Source of the DNA: Neisseria yangbaofengii
GTDB taxonomy: Bacteria > Pseudomonadota > Gammaproteobacteria > Burkholderiales > Neisseriaceae
Assembly (NCBI RefSeq): GCF_014898075.1
Contig: NZ_CP062976.1
Location: 992,001 to 1,056,000 of the forward strand
Direction of reading: 5' to 3'
Length of the DNA stretch: 64,000 bases
Both the position numbers and the translations under genes were made by a program. The notes beneath the pieces are model-generated. The model searched no databases. It worked only from the letters and a program-made list of their open reading frames with translations, and was not told the DNA's origin. This document shows, in pieces, positions 34,863-43,731 of the stretch; the stretch's first letter is position 1, and every line of letters starts with the position of its first letter.

Positions 34863-36653
34863 ATGCAACTGGACATTGACCGCTTGGTCGCTTATTTCGG
34901 CGGCGTCAACGCCTTGGCGGAAGCATTGCAGCAGCACGACCCTGAAAATGCGGCAACCACGGCAGCCATCTATAAATGGCGTACCCGCGGCTCTTTGCCT
35001 TTGGCGCAGCTGCAAAAATTGACTGCTTTGGCGGAAGCGCAGGGCAGACCGATTGATTTAAATGCGTTTTTACACAACCAAAACGCTCTGGAGAGAAGCG
35101 AAATGACACAAACAAACCGCGTTATTATTTTTGATACCACCCTGCGCGACGGCGAACAGTCGCCGGGTGCCGCTATGACCAAAGAAGAAAAAATCCGCAT
35201 TGCCCGCCAGTTGGAAAAAATGGGCGTTGATGTCATTGAGGCAGGTTTTGCCGCCGCCAGCCCGGGCGATTTTGATGCGGTTCATTCGATTGCCAAAATT
35301 ATTACCAAATCCACTGTCTGCTCGCTGTCGCGTGCGGTAGAACGGGATATCCGCCAAGCCGGCGAAGCGGTTGCGCCTGCGCCGAAAAAACGGATTCACA
35401 CCTTTATCGCCACGAGCCCGATTCACATGGAATACAAGCTGAAAATGAAGCCGAAACAAGTGGTTGAGGCAGCGGTAAAAGCAGTGAAAATCGCCAAAGA
35501 ATATACTGATGACGTAGAATTTTCCTGCGAAGACGCATTGCGTTCCGAAATCGACTTTTTGGCAGAAATCTGCGGTGCGGTGATTGAAGCCGGCGCAACC
35601 ACCATCAATATTCCCGATACCGTCGGCTATTCGATTCCGTATAAAACCGAAGAATTTTTCCGCGAACTGATTGCCAAAACGCCGAACAGCGGCAAAGTCG
35701 TGTGGTCGGCACACTGTCATAACGACTTGGGCTTGGCTGTGGCCAATTCGCTGTCGGCACTCAAAGGCGGCGCACGCCAAGTGGAATGTACCGTTAACGG
35801 TTTGGGTGAGCGTGCAGGTAATGCCTCGGTTGAAGAAATCGTGATGGCATTGAAAGTGCGCAACGATTTGTTCGGCTTGGAAACCGGAATCGACACCACC
35901 CAAATCGTGCCGTCTTCCAAACTGGTATCCACCGTTACCGGCTATCCGGTGCAGCCGAACAAAGCCATTGTCGGCGCCAATGCCTTTGCCCACGAATCCG
36001 GCATTCATCAGGACGGCGTGTTGAAACACCGGGAAACTTATGAAATTATGTCTGCCGAATCAGTAGGTTGGGCGACCAACCGCCTGAGCTTGGGCAAACT
36101 TTCCGGCCGCAATGCCTTTAAAACCAAATTGCAGGAATTGGGTATCGAACTGGAAAGCGAAGAAGCCCTTAACGCCGCATTTGCCCGCTTTAAAGAGCTG
36201 GCCGACAAAAAACGTGAAATTTTCGATGAAGATTTGCACGCTTTGGTATCCGATGAAATGACTTTGGCAACCGAGCAGTACAAATTTATTTCGCAAAAAA
36301 TCCACACCGAAACCGGCGAACTGCCGACTGCCGAAATCGTGTTCAGCGTGAATGGCAGCGAACACCGCGCGACAGCCAACGGTTCAGGCCCTGTTGATGC
36401 GATTTTCAAAGCCATCGAAAGCGTGGCGCAAAGCGGCGCAACCCTGCAACTTTATTCGGTAAACGCCGTGACCCAAGGTACGGAAAGCCAAGGCGAAACC
36501 TCCGTCCGACTGCAACGCGGCGACCGTGTGGTGAATGGCCAAGGCGCAGATACCGATGTTTTGGTTGCTACCGCCAAAGCCTACCTTTCTGCGTTGAGCA
36601 AACTGGAATTCGGTCAGGCCAAACAAAAAGCCCAAGGCAGCGGCTTGATTTGA
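34863..36653 (+). CDS. leuA: 2-isopropylmalate synthase with N-terminal HTH-like domain
   Basis: LeuA condenses acetyl-CoA with 2-oxoisovalerate, the first step of leucine synthesis. From residue 81 the protein is a standard 516-aa Leu[60 protein letters not shown] and [13 protein letters not shown], then the leucine-binding regulatory domain. The first 80 residues ([37 protein letters not shown]) look like a Cro/YdaS-type helix-turn-helix. Both starts have good ribosome sites: AAGGAACACT before 34863 and GGAGAGAAGCGAA before the internal ATG at 35103. Two products, 596 and 516 aa, are therefore possible. It ends at a DUS hairpin. Confidence 0.93.
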   Translation: MQLDIDRLVAYFGGVNALAEALQQHDPENAATTAAIYKWRTRGSLPLAQLQKLTALAEAQGRPIDLNAFLHNQNALERSEMTQTNRVIIFDTTLRDGEQSPGAAMTKEEKIRIARQLEKMGVDVIEAGFAAASPGDFDAVHSIAKIITKSTVCSLSRAVERDIRQAGEAVAPAPKKRIHTFIATSPIHMEYKLKMKPKQVVEAAVKAVKIAKEYTDDVEFSCEDALRSEIDFLAEICGAVIEAGATTINIPDTVGYSIPYKTEEFFRELIAKTPNSGKVVWSAHCHNDLGLAVANSLSALKGGARQVECTVNGLGERAGNASVEEIVMALKVRNDLFGLETGIDTTQIVPSSKLVSTVTGYPVQPNKAIVGANAFAHESGIHQDGVLKHRETYEIMSAESVGWATNRLSLGKLSGRNAFKTKLQELGIELESEEALNAAFARFKELADKKREIFDEDLHALVSDEMTLATEQYKFISQKIHTETGELPTAEIVFSVNGSEHRATANGSGPVDAIFKAIESVAQSGATLQLYSVNAVTQGTESQGETSVRLQRGDRVVNGQGADTDVLVATAKAYLSALSKLEFGQAKQKAQGSGLI

Positions 36654-36667
36654 GTTAGTACATAAAT

Positions 36668-36709
36668 AGGCCGTCTGAAAAGCAGAAATGTTTTTCAGAC
36701 GGCCTTTCT
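36668..36709 (+). terminator. DUS-pair hairpin terminator of leuA
   Basis: AGGCCGTCTGAAAA is paired with TTTTCAGACGGCCTTTC. Confidence 0.85.
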
Positions 36710-36719
36710 TTTGCCTAAT

Positions 36720-37418
36720 TTAAAAGCTCATCGGCACTTCTATCAGCAAGATTTCGCTGTCGCCGATGGATTCGATGGTAAAGCTGACGGTTTCCCAAAT
36801 TCCCAAGCCGCCACGTTTTGCCAATTTTTGGCACGACCTTTGATCACAAAAGCGTAAACACCATTATCGGACTGTTTGAGTTGATAGGTTTTATTCATGC
36901 CATCTGAAAATTTAGCCGGCGAGAACCAGGCATCTTGGTGTATCCATACGCCTTTATTTGTCGGGATTAGGTAAAGGAATTTGCTGAAAATCTTGATGCG
37001 CAATGTCGCTTGCCAGCGTGATTTGTTAATAGCGCGGGGTAACATTTTTCTCGCACGGAAATACCCAAATTTGCAGGAATTTGACATCTTGATCGGGATT
37101 GGGGTTCATTTCGCTGCGGGTTACGCCGGTTTAGGCGGACATCACTTGAATGTCGTCGCCGCGAATAACGCTGGCTTTACCCATGCTGTCGCGGTGTGCC
37201 AAATCACCGGATAATGAATCGAGATAATTTCCATATTGTGATGCGGATGCGTACCGAACCCCATACCGGCGGTAACATGGTCGTCGTTGATTACGCGCAA
37301 GGCACCGAAGTTTGTCTGCTGGGGATTGTGATAGTCGGCAAAGAGGTATGACGGCTGTGCAGCCGGCCGTGGTGGACTTCTCCGCGTGTATTGGCGGCAT
37401 GGTAAAAGGTTTTTATGC
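36720..37418 (-). pseudogene. pirin-family (YhhW-type quercetinase) pseudogene
   Basis: Pieces of one pirin protein can be read in order across frames: FYHAANTRGEVHHGRLHSRH; FADYHNPQQTNFGALRVIND then THPHHNMEIISI (the metal-site His region); GDLAHRDSMGKASVIRGDDI; EMNPNPDQDVKFLQIWVFP; GVWIHQDAWFSPAKFSDGMN then KTYQLKQSDNGVYAFVIKG; and finally GLGIWETVSFTIES then ILLIEVPMSF and a stop. At least three frameshifts and two in-frame stops (after VMSA and after TPRY) separate them. No full-length product is possible. It lies between leuA and purE. Confidence 0.85.
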
Positions 37419-37510
37419 AGTATTTTCTGTCAGGGAGTAATCGGCATTTTTTATGGTGGGTTAAATCTAGTGAGTAAAGATTGAAATAATTTTTCCTAAT
37501 AGGAAATAAT

Positions 37511-37539
37511 CGAGGCCGTCTGAACATTCAGACGGCCTT
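37511..37539. terminator. DUS-pair hairpin terminator of purE
   Basis: GAGGCCGTCTGAA and TTCAGACGGCCTTG, separated by CA, lie downstream of the purE stop on the minus strand. Confidence 0.8.
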
Positions 37540-37564
37540 GATTGATATCTTAGAACGAGATTAT

Positions 37565-38047
37565 TTAATCTTCCAGTGTCATTGCTAAAACTGTTTGCTC
37601 TTGTTTGGCTCGAAAATCCGCCAGCTTTTGCCCTAATTCAGGGTTTTCGTTCGCCAGCAAAGAAATGGCAAACAGCGCTGCATTGGCCGCACCGGCTTCG
37701 CCGATGGCAAATGTCGCCACCGGCACGCCTTTAGGCATTTGCACGATAGACAGCAAAGAATCTTCGCCGCGCAAATATTTGCTCGGTACCGGCACACCCA
37801 ATACCGGTACGGTTGTTTTCGCAGCTACCATGCCCGGTAAGTGCGCCGCGCCGCCGGCACCGGCGATAATCGCTTTAATACCGCGCTCGCGAGCGGTTTC
37901 GGCGTATTCAAACATCAAATCCGGCGTGCGGTGTGCGGAAACGACACGCGCTTCAAATTCTACGCCAAACTCTTTTAAAAACTGCGCGGCCTGCTGCATA
38001 ACCGGCCAATCGCTGTTGCTGCCCATAATAATGCCGACTTGAACCAT
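37565..38047 (-). CDS. purE: N5-carboxyaminoimidazole ribonucleotide mutase
   Basis: PurE moves the carboxyl group of N5-CAIR to C4 in purine synthesis. The 160-aa class I enzyme has [18 protein letters not shown] at the N-terminus (substrate phosphate loop), [30 protein letters not shown] and [20 protein letters not shown] then [13 protein letters not shown]. The ATG at 38047 follows TTGGAGAAAAATC; the frame open to 38071 is not needed. purK is not adjacent. Confidence 0.95.
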   Translation of the reverse strand: MVQVGIIMGSNSDWPVMQQAAQFLKEFGVEFEARVVSAHRTPDLMFEYAETARERGIKAIIAGAGGAAHLPGMVAAKTTVPVLGVPVPSKYLRGEDSLLSIVQMPKGVPVATFAIGEAGAANAALFAISLLANENPELGQKLADFRAKQEQTVLAMTLED

Positions 38048-38086
38048 GATTTTTCTCCAAAAATAAGGCATTCAAATAAATAAAAA

Positions 38087-38124
38087 TTTCAGACGGCCTG
38101 CATGATGCCAAAGGCCGTCTGAAA
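38087..38124. terminator. DUS-pair hairpin (outward orientation)
   Basis: TTTCAGACGGCCT is paired with AGGCCGTCTGAAA. It ends the minus-strand operon above (38130-39773). Confidence 0.75.
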
Positions 38125-38129
38125 ACCGT

Positions 38130-38903
38130 TTAGCGTTGTTTGATTCTGACTGCGGCGCGTTTGGCAGCATCGCTGTCGGGATAAGTCTGAATCAGTTTGC
38201 GCCATGTGCTGCGGGCGATGTCTTTTTGCTGCATGTTGTATTGGCAATGGCCAATGCTGAAGAGTGCTTCCGGCGCTTGGGCGCTGCGGCGGAAACGGTT
38301 GGCATAGCGGCCGCCGATTTCAATCACCGATTCACAATTGCCAATGCGTTGTTGGCTTTGCAGCAACAAATACATATTGCGGCGTGCCGCTTCGCTGCCA
38401 TTACCGCCGTCTGCGCCGCGCAATACCGCCGCAGCCGCTACATAATTGCCGCGTTGGTAATATTTCAAGGCTTGGTTGTACAGGCGCGTTTCATTCAGCG
38501 CCACTGCATCGGCGTCGCTGACGGCCACGCCGTCGTTTTTCAGATAAGCCGCTTTGAGTTTGACATCGTTCAAACGCTGAGCCGTAGCCGGTTTTTTAAC
38601 CGTAATAATAGGGTTGGCCGCCGGTTTGGAGGGCAGGATTTTGTTCACGCGTTCGAGATGTTCAATGCGGGTTTGCAGCGTACCCATTTCGCGTTCCAAA
38701 CGTGCTACCTGAATGCCCAGTTGGTCGATTTGGGTTTGCTGGTTTAATTGAGGATAGGGAATACCGCTTGGCGGTGGCAAGGGTCCGTCCGGAATGTCCG
38801 GCAGAATGAAGGATTCTTCCTGATAAGAAGCCGGTTGGGTGGCGGCGCACGCGCTTAAGGCGAGTGCGGATAAAACGGTAAGGAAGAGCTTGAGAGTAGT
38901 CAT
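38130..38903 (-). CDS. CpoB/YbgF-like lipoprotein with tetratricopeptide repeats
   Basis: 257 aa. The signal peptide ends in the lipobox LSAC (FLTVLSALALSACAATQ). A short coiled coil follows (TQIDQLGIQVARLEREMGTL, TRIEHLERVNKI), like the trimerisation helix of CpoB, then TPR-like helices (RLYNQALKYYQRGNYVAAAA, EALFSIGHCQYNMQQKDIAR). In other bacteria CpoB links Tol-Pal with peptidoglycan synthesis at division; here no tol genes are near, so the assignment rests on architecture only. It is the last gene of a three-gene operon. Confidence 0.75.
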   Translation of the reverse strand: MTTLKLFLTVLSALALSACAATQPASYQEESFILPDIPDGPLPPPSGIPYPQLNQQTQIDQLGIQVARLEREMGTLQTRIEHLERVNKILPSKPAANPIITVKKPATAQRLNDVKLKAAYLKNDGVAVSDADAVALNETRLYNQALKYYQRGNYVAAAAVLRGADGGNGSEAARRNMYLLLQSQQRIGNCESVIEIGGRYANRFRRSAQAPEALFSIGHCQYNMQQKDIARSTWRKLIQTYPDSDAAKRAAVRIKQR

Positions 38904-38905
38904 TT

Positions 38906-39574
38906 TTATTTTTTTAATAATAGGGTTAAGCCGTCTCCGACGGGTAAGGTAATCGGCACAATGCGGTTATCGTGCGGCAGATTGAGGTTGAATTGCCGCA
39001 AAATATGCAGGCTTGGCGGGGCATTGCCGGACACTTGGTGAATCACGCGGCCATTGAGCAATACATTATCAATCGCCACTACGCCGCCGCTGCGCACCAA
39101 TTGCAGGCAACGCTCGAAATACTGCGGTGTGGGCGGTTTGTCGGCGTCAATCAAGGCCAAATCGTAGCTGCCGCTTTTGCCTTGGGCGATTAAATCGTCC
39201 AACGTCAGTAAAGCAGGCTGAAGATGCAGGCTGATTTTGTGTGCCACACCGGCAGCCTGCCAGGTTTCGCGGGCGATGTCGGTAAAGGTTACATTGATGT
39301 CGCAGGCGGTGATGCGGCCGGTTTCGGGCAGGGCTAAGGCCATTGCCGTGCTGCTGTATCCGGTGAATACGCCCACTTCCAGATAGTTTTCCACTTTGAG
39401 CAAACGTGCCAACCAAGTCAGCAAAGCCGCTTGTTCGCGTGCAATCGCCATTTTGCCCAAGCGGTGATGCGCCGTGCGGTTGCGCAAAGCCGCAAGCACC
39501 GGGTGTTCTGTTTCGCCAATGGCATTCAGATAATCCTGCAGTTCCGGCGCGATGTTGTGCGTGTGGGTGGTCAT
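38906..39574 (-). CDS. O-methyltransferase family 3 (CCoAOMT-like)
   Basis: 222 aa, SAM-dependent. Motif I is YLEVGVFTGYSSTAMALAL near 62-80, the acidic end of strand 2 is ITACDIN, and the metal-binding Asp lies in LALIDADKPPTPQYFE, with GGVVAIDNVLLNGRV downstream. The family methylates hydroxyl groups of catechol-like small molecules; the bacterial substrate is unknown. The start at 39574 is 13 bases after the DUF3460 stop. The frame open to 39727 overlaps DUF3460 and is rejected. Its stop is followed immediately by the lipoprotein gene. Confidence 0.87.
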   Translation of the reverse strand: MTTHTHNIAPELQDYLNAIGETEHPVLAALRNRTAHHRLGKMAIAREQAALLTWLARLLKVENYLEVGVFTGYSSTAMALALPETGRITACDINVTFTDIARETWQAAGVAHKISLHLQPALLTLDDLIAQGKSGSYDLALIDADKPPTPQYFERCLQLVRSGGVVAIDNVLLNGRVIHQVSGNAPPSLHILRQFNLNLPHDNRIVPITLPVGDGLTLLLKK

Positions 39575-39587
39575 GCCGCCTGAACCA

Positions 39588-39773
39588 TCAATCTTGGTAG
39601 TAAGTGTAAGGTTTTTTCGCCACTTTTGCGGCTTCAAAACCGGCTTGCTCTTCAGGCTTGAGTTCGACATCCCATAATAAACCGCGGTTGGCCAAACGTT
39701 CTTGCTCCAGCTCGGGATTGCCGGCAATCAATTGGTCTAAAAATTGGGTGGCATCGGATTTGTAGTGATACAT
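39588..39773 (-). CDS. DUF3460 family small protein
   Basis: 61 aa, starting MYHYKSDATQFLDQLIAGNP, the signature of the betaproteobacterial DUF3460 family; the rest (QERLANRGLLWDVELKPEEQ) is helical. The ribosome site GGAGCAACAAAA is strong. It is the first gene of the operon with the O-methyltransferase and the lipoprotein. No function is established. Confidence 0.87.
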   Translation of the reverse strand: MYHYKSDATQFLDQLIAGNPELEQERLANRGLLWDVELKPEEQAGFEAAKVAKKPYTYYQD

Positions 39774-39916
39774 TTTTGTTGCTCCAAAGGCGCGTAAAGT
39801 GCGTTAAGGGCGTTATTATAGCTGATTTTGTTGGGGAAAACAGGGTTTCGGGTATAATGGCGGATTATTGTTGCAAAATGTCGGTTCGGGGTGTTTTGCG
39901 GTTTGAATTTTAAATG

Positions 39917-40003
39917 AAAGGCCGTCTGAAACCTTTGCACAATGTTTTGCCCACAGAATATTGTGCAAAGGTTGCTTCCCGCTGTCAGCGTTTCAGACGG
40001 CCT
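39917..40003 (+). promoter_or_regulatory. nested inverted repeats in the pcnB leader
   Basis: An outer pair of DUS (AAGGCCGTCTGAA near 39918 and TTCAGACGGCCTC near 39990) encloses a perfect 12-bp inner repeat, CCTTTGCACAAT (39932-39943) and ATTGTGCAAAGG (39960-39971). The RNA before pcnB can fold as one stem inside another. The inner repeat may be the fused ends of a lost small element. Confidence 0.55.
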
Positions 40004-40024
40004 CAATTGAAAAGAATCTTGAGT

Positions 40025-41380
40025 ATGTTGAAAAAATGGTTGCACAAAGTTTTGCCGTCGAAAGCAGGCAAAGCGGTGCAAAAAACGGTTTTACCGTATA
40101 GCGAACACCGCATCAGCGCGGATATGTTGAGCTTTGCCGCCGAAAAAGTGGTGAAACGATTGAATAAAGAAGGCTTTCAAGCCTATGTGGTCGGCGGTGC
40201 GGTGCGCGACTTGTTGTTGGGCGTGGAACCGAAAGATTTTGACGTTGCTACCAACGCCACGCCAGAGCAAGTGCATAAGATTTTCCGCCGCAGCCGCATC
40301 ATCGGCCGCCGCTTCCAAATTGTGCATGTGACGGTCGGTCCCGAAACCATCGAAGTCACCACTTTCCGTGGCGGTAATAAAGCTGTGCAAAACGCGCATG
40401 GCCGCATCATGAAAGACAATACCTACGGCAGCATCGAAGAAGATGCCATGCGTCGCGACTTCACCTGTAATGCGCTTTATTACGACCCGATTAATGAAGA
40501 AATTCTCGATTTCCATCAAGGCGTGAATGATATTGCCGACCGGAAACTGGTGATGATCGGCGAAGCGGCCGAGCGTTATCAAGAGGATCCGGTGCGTATT
40601 TTGCGTGCGGTTCGATTATCGGGCAAACTCGGTTTTGATGTGGAAGAACATACCGCCGCTGCGATTCCGCAATATGCAAGCCGTCTGAAAAACGAGCCGG
40701 TGGCGCGATTGTTTGATGAAATCATGAAGCTGCTGTTTTCCGGCCATGCCCGCCAATGCCTGCAAAAGCTGAATACCTTAGGCGTGGGCAACGATATTCA
40801 TCCGCTGTTAACCGCTTTGAAATCCGCAGATAAAGCCGAAAACCGCATCATCGCCATTGCGCTGAAAAATACCGACGAGCGTTTGCGCGCCGATAAATCC
40901 GTGTCGGTCGGTTTCGTGTTGGCAGCAATTTTGTGGCCGCAGCTAAACGCTTATTGGCAGGCATATCAACAGCAAGGCCAAAAATCGGCGCCGGCATTAA
41001 ACGATGCCATCATCACTTTGCGCGATACCGTTGAAAAGGGCTGGGGCGTGCCGCAACGCTTTTCCGCCACCATGCGCGAAATTTGGCAGTTGCAACCGCA
41101 ATTTGACAATATACGCGGTGTACGCCCGCACAAATTATTAAGCCAACCGCGTTTCCGCGCAGCTTACGATTTTCTCGTGTTGCGCGGTCAAGTCGGCGAG
41201 GTGGACAATGCCGCCGTGCAGTGGTGGACAATCTTCCAACATGCCGATGACGAAACCCGCAGCCAAATGAGTATGGCCGCGCAGCAACGCCAGCAGCAGG
41301 AATATCGCGGTGACAGCGAAGCACCGAAACGCAAACGCCGCCGCAAGCCGAGAAAAAAGAAAACGGTTGAAGCTGAATAA
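40025..41380 (+). CDS. pcnB: poly(A) polymerase I
   Basis: 451 aa. PcnB adds poly(A) tails that mark RNA for decay. The nucleotidyltransferase site is AYVVGGAVRDLLLG followed by PKDFDVATNATPEQV (metal-binding D-x-D), then RRSRIIGRRFQIVHV, TFRGG and RRDFTCNALYYDP. RLSGKLGFDVEEHT belongs to the neck, and the C-terminus is a basic tail (PKRKRRRKPRKKKT). It is distinguished from CCA-adding enzyme by the long basic tail and the GRRF motif. The ATG at 40025 gives the family N-terminus; the frame open to 39914 runs through the DUS hairpin. The ribosome site is weak. Confidence 0.92.
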   Translation: MLKKWLHKVLPSKAGKAVQKTVLPYSEHRISADMLSFAAEKVVKRLNKEGFQAYVVGGAVRDLLLGVEPKDFDVATNATPEQVHKIFRRSRIIGRRFQIVHVTVGPETIEVTTFRGGNKAVQNAHGRIMKDNTYGSIEEDAMRRDFTCNALYYDPINEEILDFHQGVNDIADRKLVMIGEAAERYQEDPVRILRAVRLSGKLGFDVEEHTAAAIPQYASRLKNEPVARLFDEIMKLLFSGHARQCLQKLNTLGVGNDIHPLLTALKSADKAENRIIAIALKNTDERLRADKSVSVGFVLAAILWPQLNAYWQAYQQQGQKSAPALNDAIITLRDTVEKGWGVPQRFSATMREIWQLQPQFDNIRGVRPHKLLSQPRFRAAYDFLVLRGQVGEVDNAAVQWWTIFQHADDETRSQMSMAAQQRQQQEYRGDSEAPKRKRRRKPRKKKTVEAE

Positions 41381-41403
41381 TATCGGTTGGGAATCGATTG
41401 AAA

Positions 41404-41439
41404 ATGCCGTCTGAAAGGTTGAAGTTCAGACGGCTTTTC
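41404..41439 (+). terminator. AT-dialect DUS hairpin terminator of pcnB
   Basis: ATGCCGTCTGAA, the dialect of meningococcus and gonococcus rather than the AG form seen elsewhere in this window, is paired with TTCAGACGGCTTTTC. Confidence 0.78.
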
Positions 41440-41444
41440 TTTCG

Positions 41445-41554
41445 TCACATTTTCATTTTGTAGATTGATTTGATACGCTCAACAGGCTGTTCGTATTTAG
41501 AAGATGTTGAATCATGCACCAATCTGCCTACTTCATCTGTTTGTAATTCTTGTT
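41445..41554 (-). pseudogene. short unidentified coding fragment
   Basis: A minus-strand frame with no start codon of its own reads QELQTDEVGRLVHDSTSSKY then EQPVERIKSIYKMKM and a stop. It has the look of a protein C-terminus. An in-frame stop separates it from anything upstream. The family is not recognised. Confidence 0.25.
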
Positions 41555-41558
41555 TTTA

Positions 41559-41584
41559 GGGCTGTCTGAAGCTTTCAGACGGCC
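41559..41584 (-). terminator. DUS-like hairpin terminator of mutL
   Basis: GGGCTGTCTGAAGC is paired with TTTCAGACGGCC downstream of the mutL stop; one half carries a variant base. Confidence 0.7.
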
Positions 41585-41620
41585 TTGTTATTTAATCAGC
41601 AATCATTCAAATTCAATTCT

Positions 41621-43621
41621 TTACTGCCCGCGCAAAAACAACGCATCCAATTCTTTCAAAGTCAGTTTTACCCAAGTCGGGCGACCGTGGTTGCATTGGT
41701 TGCTGCGCGGGGTGTTTTCCATGTCGCGCAGCAGGGCATTCATTTCGGGAATGGTGAGCTGTCGGCCGGCGCGCACGGAGCCGTGGCATGACATGGTGGC
41801 CAAGATTTGGTTTTCACGCGCGGCAATGGTTTGGCTCCCGCCGGTCTGTGCCAACTCTTGCAACACGTCTTTGGCCAGAGCGGCAACATCGGCTTTCCCC
41901 AGCATATTGGGTACGGCGCGCACGGCGATGGTGTTGCCGCCCATATCGGACATATCCAAGCCGAATGCCTGCAAGGTTTCGACATGGTCGGCAAGGGTGG
42001 CGCATTCTTCGTGGCTGGCGGCGAAGGTAACGGGAATCAGCAGCCGTTGGCTTTGCAGGCTGCCCAGATTATCTCGCTGGCTTTTCATTTTTTCGTAATT
42101 CACTCGCTCGGCGGCGGCATGCATATCGACCAGCAGAAGGCTTTCTTCGGATTGGGCGAGAATGTAAATGCCTAATAATTGGGCAATGGCAAAACCGAGC
42201 GGCGGCGTTTCCGGGCGGCTTAGGCCGTCTGAAAGCGGGTTGGGCATTGGGGAAATATGAGGCTCGGTGCCACCAAACCGGGTTTGTTCGAATTGCGCCA
42301 ACTCGATGTCGTCGTCAGGTTTGGTGCGCTTGAACAATTCGGCATAAGTGTTTATCGCCGCTTGGCTTTCGCGCAGGGACAGCGAACGCTGCTGCGGTGT
42401 GCGTGCGGCTTGATAAGGCATGGGTGCGCTTTTGCCGGAAGAAGATGGCAGGCCGTCTGAAACATTCGGGCGGGCGATATTGGCATAGTTGGTGTGAAAC
42501 ACTTGGTTTTCCGCTTGGGCGGAATGTTCGGGCGGCATATTGCTTGGCATGTTTTCTGTTTCAGACGGCCTGTCCGTACCCAGTATATCGTGCAGAATGC
42601 CGCCGGCGTTGGTAACACTTTCGGTTTGGTCGGCGCGGGTGCCGGCCAGGGCTTTGTTGAGGGTGTGGAACACCAATTGATGCACCTGCTGGCTGTCGCG
42701 GAAACGGATTTCGGTTTTGGTCGGATGCACGTTGACATCCACCGCTTCCGGCGGCAAATCGAGAAACAGCACAAAAGCCGGTGTCAGCGCATTGTGCAGC
42801 ACATCGCGGTAAGCCTGTTTCACTGCGTGTATGATGACTTTGTCTTTCACAAAGCGGTGGTTGACGAAGCAATATTGCTTGTCGGTTTTACCTTTGGCAA
42901 AAGTGGGTTTGGCAATCGCACCGTATAAACGCAAAGCACCGTTGCCGCTGTCGATTTCCAGTGAGGCCGTCTGAAAATCATCGCCGACAATCGCCGCAAT
43001 ACGCTGAGTTAAGCTTTGGATCGGATACTGAAATACGCTTTTGCCGTCGCGCTTGAGTGAAAAGGCGATGTGCGGATGCGCTAAGGCCAAGCGTTCGAAC
43101 ATGGTGGCGCAATGGGCGTATTCGGTGTTTTCCGATTTGAGAAACTTGCGCCGCGCAGGCGTATTAAAGAAAAGCTCGGCCACTTCGACGGTGGTACCGG
43201 CAGGATGCGCCGCTGCGATTGGCCCGCTGATTTTGCCGTCTTCCGCTTTCACTTGATTGGCGTGTGCACTGGCGGCTTGACGGCTGGTTAAGGTCAGGCG
43301 GGATACTGACGCGATGCTGGCTAAACCTTCGCCGCGAAAGCCCATGCTGGCGACATGTTCCAAATCGTTTAAGCTTTTGATTTTACTGGTGGCATGCCGG
43401 TGTAGCGCTAATTCAATGTCATCGGCGTGAATACCCGATCCGTTGTCGGTCACGCGAATCAGGCGGATGCCGCCGCCGGAAAGCTCGACATCAATCGCCG
43501 TTGCACCTGCATCGATGCTGTTTTCAACAATTTCTTTCAACGCATTGGCAGGCCGTTCAACCACTTCGCCGGCGGCAATTTGGTTGACGAGATGATCGGG
43601 CAGGGCGGCAATTCGGGACAT
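41621..43621 (-). CDS. mutL: DNA mismatch repair protein
   Basis: A 666-aa GHKL ATPase that couples mismatch recognition by MutS to downstream repair. The N-terminal domain has LVNQIAAGEVVERPANALKE (E-binding helix), DNGSGI, SKIKSLNDLEHVASMGFRGE then GLASIASVS, and ELFFNTPARRKFLK. The variable linker (about 340-470) is Pro/Ser-rich and holds several DUS copies. The C-terminal domain has LLLVDMHAAAERVNYEK and ends ATMSCHGSVRAGRQLTIPEM, then CNHGRPTWVKLTLKELDALF. The DQHA(x)2E(x)4E metal motif of endonuclease MutL appears as DMHAAAERVNYE, so nickase activity is plausible but not certain. Confidence 0.95.
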   Translation of the reverse strand: MSRIAALPDHLVNQIAAGEVVERPANALKEIVENSIDAGATAIDVELSGGGIRLIRVTDNGSGIHADDIELALHRHATSKIKSLNDLEHVASMGFRGEGLASIASVSRLTLTSRQAASAHANQVKAEDGKISGPIAAAHPAGTTVEVAELFFNTPARRKFLKSENTEYAHCATMFERLALAHPHIAFSLKRDGKSVFQYPIQSLTQRIAAIVGDDFQTASLEIDSGNGALRLYGAIAKPTFAKGKTDKQYCFVNHRFVKDKVIIHAVKQAYRDVLHNALTPAFVLFLDLPPEAVDVNVHPTKTEIRFRDSQQVHQLVFHTLNKALAGTRADQTESVTNAGGILHDILGTDRPSETENMPSNMPPEHSAQAENQVFHTNYANIARPNVSDGLPSSSGKSAPMPYQAARTPQQRSLSLRESQAAINTYAELFKRTKPDDDIELAQFEQTRFGGTEPHISPMPNPLSDGLSRPETPPLGFAIAQLLGIYILAQSEESLLLVDMHAAAERVNYEKMKSQRDNLGSLQSQRLLIPVTFAASHEECATLADHVETLQAFGLDMSDMGGNTIAVRAVPNMLGKADVAALAKDVLQELAQTGGSQTIAARENQILATMSCHGSVRAGRQLTIPEMNALLRDMENTPRSNQCNHGRPTWVKLTLKELDALFLRGQ

Positions 43622-43668
43622 GGCAATTTTCCGTGTAAAAAACTTAAAATCAGAATGGCGATTATAGC

Positions 43669-43712
43669 AAAAGGCCGTCTGAAAAGCTGTGTGGCTTTTC
43701 AGACGGCCTTTA
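43669..43712. terminator. DUS-pair hairpin terminator of yagU
   Basis: AAAGGCCGTCTGAAAAGC is paired with GCTTTTCAGACGGCCTTT, an 18-bp stem. Confidence 0.86.
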
Positions 43713-43731
43713 AGCCATCAAAACTAAATTA

